Shown piece by piece: positions 5,714 to 9,656 of a DNA stretch of 9,656 nt (positions within the stretch are counted from its first letter, which is position 1; every line of letters starts with the position of its first letter). The position numbers and the translations under genes are program-made. Source of the stretch: Bacteroidota bacterium (GTDB taxonomy: Bacteria > Bacteroidota > Bacteroidia > Bacteroidales > UBA1556); NCBI GenBank assembly GCA_003648395.1, contig QMPB01000122.1, forward strand, positions 1 through 9,656, written 5' to 3'. The notes beneath the pieces are model-generated. The model was not told the DNA's origin, searched no databases, and was given only the letters and a program-made list of their open reading frames with translations.

Positions 5714-8062
5714 TTAGAATGTCAAGCTAATACCCAATGATGGCATAAATGGCAATTGGTCAACTCTCTGATTAGTAACTCTATCAATATAAAAGATATT
5801 ATTCCTATTATAAGCATTAGTTATACTAAATGATATTTCTAAGATAGACCTTTCACTAAAATATACTTTCTTTTTAACTCCAACATCCATTCTATGATAA
5901 TCAGGAAGACGTTTACTATTAATAGCACCATACACTATCCCAACATCACCATTTGAACTTGTATAATCAGTGCCTATACCATCTTCATAAAAATTAACAA
6001 TTTCATAATTTCCTGCTGTTGGTGTAAACGGAAAACCCGAACCATAATTCCATCTAATATTAGCTTCCCAAAGTCTTTTCTTTCCAAAAGAATAAGTTGC
6101 AAGAAAATTTACATTATGTCTTCTATCAAAATGAGGTATATAATTAACGTATCCATCATATCTATGATTAAAAGCAAGAGAATAAACAAACCAAACATAA
6201 AATCTTTTATCTTGATATTTTAAAGAAAAGTCAAAGCCTTCTGCATCACCTGTTTCTATTATAAAGTCTTTCTTTAATACATCTGGTTTATCTTGATATT
6301 CCTTAGTATCATTAAATATTTTGTTCTTATTCATATTAGTAAGTTGATTAAACCACTTATAATATCCTTCAAGATTAACAGTAATTCTAGAATTCAAATC
6401 ATATTCAAAGCCAGCAATTACATGAGTCGACTTTTGTAATTTATGAGTTAATTCTTCACCATCAAAAGATTTCTGGAGATTATCAGGTCCAGAAAGAAAA
6501 CCATAGAATAAATTAACAACATCCCTATCGGATGAAGAGCTAATAATATTTTGTGAATATAGACCTGTTGCCGCTTTTAACCTAAAGAATGGTGTAACAT
6601 TGTATTTCATAGAAAGCCTTGGTTCAAAAGACATATTATCTAAAGAGGCATAATAATGCAGACGCAAACCTGGAACAATAATAAATCTATTAATTGTTTG
6701 TCCATTTTTCCTAAACTTCTTTTCACCAAACATAAATCTACCCGAAAAATATCCAGCTAGTTCAGTTGTCGACTCTTTTTGATATATCAATCTATTCAAT
6801 GAGTTACTGAAACGGAAATCTGTCTGAAAACCTTTCATTTCCACACCATATAATAACCTATTCTTACCCAAGAAATAAGTAAAATCAAGCCCCATATTAA
6901 AGCCACCTACCTCACTACTTCTTGGTGTACTCGACCCATCATTTAGCTGAATAATATAATCAGAATACGAAATCTTTCCAGAAAATAGCATTGGTGAACT
7001 TCCTGGAACTACAGTAAATTTCATACCGCCACCAAAAGAATTCCATTCATAATTATTTATTGTCTGATAGCTTACTTGGTCATTAAAACTAAAGCCAAAA
7101 ACATCTGCCCTATTACCATTATTTCCATTAAATGAAACTTTTCCATAGAAATCAGCAAAAGTAAAAGGTAGTCCATCCCCGTTATTTACATATTTATAGA
7201 TAGTGTTAGAGGTCTTATCAATATAAGATTTCTTTGCTGATAAAACATATGTTATGCTTCCTGAATTTTCATCTTTTTGTTTCAATATAGGACCTTCCAA
7301 TAAGAATTTTGTACCGAATGTACTAAAATTCACTTTACCTGCAAATCTATTAGGGTTTCCATATCTAGTCGTAACATCCATAACAGAAGAAATTCTCCCT
7401 CCATATTCTGCGCCAAAGCCCCCAGTATAAACGCTTGCATTACTTATTAAATCAACATCAAATACTGAGAATAAGCCAATAGAATGAAAAGGGTTATAAA
7501 TAATCATGCCATCAAGTAGAACTAGGTTTTGCACAGGAGTTCCACCCCTAATATACAATTGACCTCCTTGATCTCCTGTAAAAACCACTCCAGGAACAAC
7601 CTGCAAATATTGAGCAAAGTCTGCTTCGCCTCCAATTGTTGGAATTCTACTAATACCTTTTGCGGTTACTTTAACAACCGAAGTAGTAGGATCTAATAAT
7701 GCTGTCTGTCGTTCAGCAGAGATTGTTGCCCCTGCCAATTCATATGACGCTTGCTTAAGATACAACTTTTTATTAATAATCCCATTCTCTTTGACAACAA
7801 CATTTGTCTTAAGTGTATCAAATCCAACATAACTAACTGTTAGGATATATCTACCTACGGGTATTTTTGTAATAGTAAAATATCCATTAATATCAGTAAC
7901 TGCTCCATGTGCTGTTCCTTCTAAATATACGTTTGTGTATAACACTGGCTGGCCACTAGACTTCTCATAAACAGCACCTCTAATAGTACCATTCTGAGCA
8001 TAAGCATTACTTCCTAAAAAAATAAATAATACTATAACTGCTGATTGTATAACTCGTATCAT
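5714..8062 (-). CDS. TonB-dependent receptor with N-terminal carboxypeptidase-regulatory-like domain
   Basis: This 782-residue outer-membrane protein would import or handle a ligand using TonB-ExbBD energy. Residues 1-22 are a signal peptide (cleavage after AYA). About 25-103 form a CarboxypepD_reg-like beta-sandwich (GTIRGAVYEKSSGQPV...TNVYLEGT...GAVTDINGYFTI...GRYILTVSYVGF). The plug spans about 115-232, with DFAQYLQVVPGV, QLYIRGG, LVLLDGMIIYNPFH and SVYTGGFGAEYGGR. The rest is a long beta-barrel ending in LGISLTF, with a C-terminal Phe as expected for BAM-dependent assembly. I see no clear TonB box, though these are poorly conserved. The protein is shorter than usual SusC glycan porins (about 1000 residues) and no SusD-like lipoprotein gene is adjacent, so a polysaccharide-utilization role is unlikely. 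The substrate is unknown. Its own candidate promoter and the upstream terminator suggest single-gene transcription. The ATG at 8062 fits the signal peptide well. Confidence 0.9.
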   Translation of the reverse strand: MIRVIQSAVIVLFIFLGSNAYAQNGTIRGAVYEKSSGQPVLYTNVYLEGTAHGAVTDINGYFTITKIPVGRYILTVSYVGFDTLKTNVVVKENGIINKKLYLKQASYELAGATISAERQTALLDPTTSVVKVTAKGISRIPTIGGEADFAQYLQVVPGVVFTGDQGGQLYIRGGTPVQNLVLLDGMIIYNPFHSIGLFSVFDVDLISNASVYTGGFGAEYGGRISSVMDVTTRYGNPNRFAGKVNFSTFGTKFLLEGPILKQKDENSGSITYVLSAKKSYIDKTSNTIYKYVNNGDGLPFTFADFYGKVSFNGNNGNRADVFGFSFNDQVSYQTINNYEWNSFGGGMKFTVVPGSSPMLFSGKISYSDYIIQLNDGSSTPRSSEVGGFNMGLDFTYFLGKNRLLYGVEMKGFQTDFRFSNSLNRLIYQKESTTELAGYFSGRFMFGEKKFRKNGQTINRFIIVPGLRLHYYASLDNMSFEPRLSMKYNVTPFFRLKAATGLYSQNIISSSSDRDVVNLFYGFLSGPDNLQKSFDGEELTHKLQKSTHVIAGFEYDLNSRITVNLEGYYKWFNQLTNMNKNKIFNDTKEYQDKPDVLKKDFIIETGDAEGFDFSLKYQDKRFYVWFVYSLAFNHRYDGYVNYIPHFDRRHNVNFLATYSFGKKRLWEANIRWNYGSGFPFTPTAGNYEIVNFYEDGIGTDYTSSNGDVGIVYGAINSKRLPDYHRMDVGVKKKVYFSERSILEISFSITNAYNRNNIFYIDRVTNQRVDQLPFMPSLGISLTF

Positions 8063-8092
8063 TAAAATATATTACTGTGTGTGTATTGATGC

Positions 8093-8100
8093 CAAATGTA
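8093..8100 (-). promoter_or_regulatory. Candidate -7 promoter element for the TonB-dependent receptor gene
   Basis: On the minus strand this reads TACATTTG, an exact TAnnTTTG match, about 30 bases upstream of the ATG at 8062. It is downstream of the terminator that closes the preceding operon, which is where a promoter for this gene should be. No TTG was found at 17-23 base spacing. Confidence 0.45.
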
Positions 8101-8120
8101 TAAAATAAACAGCTGTAAAA

Positions 8121-8152
8121 TAAAAAAAGTTGCACTAAGTACAACTTTTTTA
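8121..8152 (-). terminator. Rho-independent terminator closing the siaB-siaC operon
   Basis: The arms AGTTGCAC (8128-8135) and GTACAACT (8139-8146) form an 8-pair stem with one G-U pair and a 3-base loop. An A-run (8122-8127) and a T-run flank it, so it could act in either direction. On the minus strand it lies about 20 bases past the stop codon of the membrane protein gene at 8172 and before the receptor promoter. Confidence 0.82.
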
Positions 8153-8171
8153 TAAATATTAATATCAAAAT

Positions 8172-8690
8172 CTATTTTGCTACTTTAGCATCTTCTAATT
8201 GTTTCTTTCGAGCTTTCTTAAGCATATATTTATTAGCAAAATCCTCACCTGGTTTAATTAATATTGCAACTATTAGCTTTAATCCTAAACCAACCCAAAA
8301 ATTATCAGGAAAAGCACGATCAATAATTGGTTCAATAAAAGCTTCTGAAATAATAAAAAGACCAATAGCAATAAACATTACAATAGTGCTCGCTCTTCTA
8401 CCAATTTTAGCTTCAGTAAGTTGGTCAATAGTTTCGTTTAATTGATTATTTAAATCCGCTAATTGTGTATTAGAACTTTCAAGAGCTTCATTTGTTTTGT
8501 TAAGTTTTCTCTGAAGCCTATCACTAATACGAGTAATTATTTTTACTTGATCAATTAGTTCTTCATAATTCTCAACATTCTTCTTAAACTCCAATTGAAG
8601 TTCAAGTTTAGAGTATTCATTCTTTTTCAAGAATGCTTTACTTTGCTCTAAACTATCAACTTCACGCTGATATATACTCTGCTTAGCCAT
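8172..8690 (-). CDS. Coiled-coil protein with two membrane helices, putative output protein of the SiaB/SiaC switch
   Basis: I do not recognise a named family for this 172-residue protein. Residues about 10-97 are predicted helical and heptad-like, with a segment YEELIDQVKIITRISDRLQ (42-60) resembling the helical stalk that precedes catalytic domains in SiaC-regulated proteins such as diguanylate cyclases (from memory, not aligned). A Leu/Asn/Glu-rich coiled coil follows (67-93), then a basic patch KIGRR. Two hydrophobic helices (about 102-121 and 131-147) are joined by a short polar loop (EPIIDRAFPDN). The tail is Lys/Arg-rich (KKARKKQ). By the positive-inside rule both ends face the cytoplasm. 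There is no GGDEF, HATPase, phosphatase or cyclase domain. The gene is last in the operon, five bases after the siaC stop, so co-expression is near certain. Function is inferred from context: it may bind unphosphorylated SiaC at the membrane. A simple scaffold or structural role is equally possible. Confidence 0.7.
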   Translation of the reverse strand: MAKQSIYQREVDSLEQSKAFLKKNEYSKLELQLEFKKNVENYEELIDQVKIITRISDRLQRKLNKTNEALESSNTQLADLNNQLNETIDQLTEAKIGRRASTIVMFIAIGLFIISEAFIEPIIDRAFPDNFWVGLGLKLIVAILIKPGEDFANKYMLKKARKKQLEDAKVAK

Positions 8691-8695
8691 TAAAT

Positions 8696-9076
8696 TTATT
8701 CCTCGAAACCTATTATTTCAAACGTCAGACCACTTACATCCTCGTAATCTTCGCCCGTTTCCATCATCTCCTCATCGTCCTCCTCATAGTACCATTGAAC
8801 TAAAACATCTTTCCCATCTTTTAAAATACCTTTTAATCTTTTAAGAATTTCAAGAATATACTTAGATGAGCTAGTATTAAAGTATTCTAGATTAATCTTA
8901 GCAACTACTTTATCAGGAGCTTCCAAAGCATATGCGTCAAGCCAATTTAAAACTGGGTTAAAAAATTCAAATGTATTTTCAGGAATTGATCTACCACTTA
9001 GACTTAAAATACCAGAAGCTGCATCAAAATTTATTTCTGGAGTTTGTTTTGATCCTTCAATTATTAAATTATCCAT
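8696..9076 (-). CDS. siaC: SiaC-family regulatory phosphoprotein (DUF1987)
   Basis: This 126-residue cytoplasmic protein matches the SiaC/DUF1987 family in length and layout: an N-terminal TPEINFDAASGILSLSGRS strand pair, the ENTFEFFNPVLNWLDAY helix, the core NLEYFNTSSSKYILEIL, and an acidic segment after VQWYYEEDDEEM (94-105). In Pseudomonas aeruginosa, SiaC is phosphorylated on Thr68 by SiaB, and the unphosphorylated form binds and activates the diguanylate cyclase SiaD. Here the motif N67-T68-S69-S70 puts a threonine at exactly position 68. The upstream neighbour encodes a SiaB-like kinase (29-base gap) and the downstream one a membrane protein (5-base gap). No signal peptide or membrane segment is present. 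The family assignment is firm; the downstream partner in this organism is inferred. Confidence 0.92.
   Translation of the reverse strand: MDNLIIEGSKQTPEINFDAASGILSLSGRSIPENTFEFFNPVLNWLDAYALEAPDKVVAKINLEYFNTSSSKYILEILKRLKGILKDGKDVLVQWYYEEDDEEMMETGEDYEDVSGLTFEIIGFEE
8699..8704 (-). promoter_or_regulatory. Possible Shine-Dalgarno sequence for the membrane protein gene, inside the siaC end
   Basis: The minus strand reads GAGGAA eight bases before the ATG at 8690, overlapping the last two Glu codons of siaC. The spacing is right for a ribosome binding site, but such sites are uncommon in Bacteroidota and the bases are also explained by the Glu-Glu coding sequence. Confidence 0.3.
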
Positions 9077-9105
9077 TTTAATATGTTTATCTCGTGTTAA
9101 TATAT

Positions 9106-9654
9106 CTATTTGTCTCTCTTTTTTGCCACTTTAACCCTTAAATCAAAGAATGATAATTCATCATTTACTTTACTAAAGTTATATTCCAATTTCTGACCCG
9201 ACTTACGAGCCATATCAATCATACCTAAGTCAGCACCACCTTTATCAGAGATTTGATTATTGTCTAATATTTGACGATAATACTTTCTTAAATCATCTTT
9301 TGACAATGAATTGACTCGATCAATTCTATCTCTTAACGGTGGTATTTCTTCATTTCTAATGAAATTACCTGTCAAGATATAATAAAAATCATTATCATAG
9401 AACAGTTCAAGCATTGCTCTTCTAGTACTCACATCTCCAATAACTTCTGCTTCAGAATGGTGATAAAGATTTTGCATACACTCAACAAGAACATTAAATA
9501 TTCTTTTTTTAACACTGCCTTTTTCTGAAACAGAATCAAGCCTAGTTTCCATGATTTGTAAAACCATTGTAATAATGTCGGAAGTTATTTCACCCTTAAA
9601 AGATAACATAATATGGTTATCCATCATTCGGCGAAATTTTTCGTAAGCATTCAT
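9106..9654 (-). CDS. siaB: SiaB-family protein kinase (DUF6272)
   Basis: This 182-residue cytoplasmic protein resembles SiaB kinases, which phosphorylate SiaC on a threonine. The beginning, NHIMLSFKGEITSDII (13-28), is family-like. A GHKL-type ATP-binding fold is suggested by an N-box, E58-C-M-Q-N62 (ExxxN) followed by LYHHS, and by a glycine-rich stretch DKGGADLGMIDMARKSG (137-153) resembling the GxGLG ATP-lid motif. No transmembrane or sensor domain is present, so the input signal must come from elsewhere, typically from a membrane PP2C/SpoIIE phosphatase (SiaA) that reverses the reaction. Such a gene would be expected just past the right edge. The start at 9654 has only two bases of sequence before it, so an earlier in-frame start cannot be excluded, although the N-terminus fits the family. 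The gene is transcribed leftward with siaC and the membrane protein gene. Confidence 0.85.
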   Translation of the reverse strand: MNAYEKFRRMMDNHIMLSFKGEITSDIITMVLQIMETRLDSVSEKGSVKKRIFNVLVECMQNLYHHSEAEVIGDVSTRRAMLELFYDNDFYYILTGNFIRNEEIPPLRDRIDRVNSLSKDDLRKYYRQILDNNQISDKGGADLGMIDMARKSGQKLEYNFSKVNDELSFFDLRVKVAKKRDK

Positions 9655-9656
9655 AT

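Noticed and set aside
8770..8800. Run of acidic codons in siaC, considered as an unusual low-complexity insertion.
   Set aside because: An acidic stretch after the WYYE segment is, as I recall, typical of DUF1987 proteins.

Overview
The window looks like a chromosomal segment of a low-GC member of the Bacteroidota. Four things point there: the DNA is strongly AT-rich; the outer-membrane proteins are of Bacteroidota type (carboxypeptidase-regulatory-like domain fused to a TonB-dependent receptor, OMP barrels fused to OmpA or SPOR domains); Shine-Dalgarno sequences are largely absent; and several intergenic regions carry matches to the Bacteroidota -7 promoter element TAnnTTTG. I see no mobile elements, tRNA or rRNA genes, or CRISPR arrays. 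No gene-free stretch exceeds 300 bases.

Left part (1-3592): envelope genes. The left edge holds the first 28 codons of a leftward lipoprotein gene. Next comes a leftward gene (284-2077) for an outer-membrane barrel protein with two C-terminal SPOR-like repeats, ended by a strong hairpin terminator. Diverging from it is a rightward gene (2228-3592) for a barrel protein with an OmpA-type peptidoglycan-binding domain. The two barrels look related, so this is a divergent pair of probable outer membrane-peptidoglycan tethers with different wall-binding modules.

Middle part (3701-8062): a rightward long-chain acyl-CoA synthetase of the AMP-forming superfamily converges on a leftward, apparently single-gene TonB-dependent receptor with no SusD partner beside it.

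Right part (8172-9654): a tight leftward operon that continues past the right edge or begins there. It encodes a SiaB-family protein kinase, a SiaC-family (DUF1987) phosphoprotein with the phosphorylatable threonine at position 68, and a small coiled-coil protein with two membrane helices. The coiled-coil of the last protein resembles the stalk through which SiaC controls effectors such as the diguanylate cyclase SiaD in Pseudomonas, but there is no GGDEF or other enzymatic domain. The operon ends in a hairpin terminator. This is the most interesting part of the window: a possible Ser/Thr phospho-switch whose output is a membrane protein of unknown function rather than c-di-GMP synthesis.
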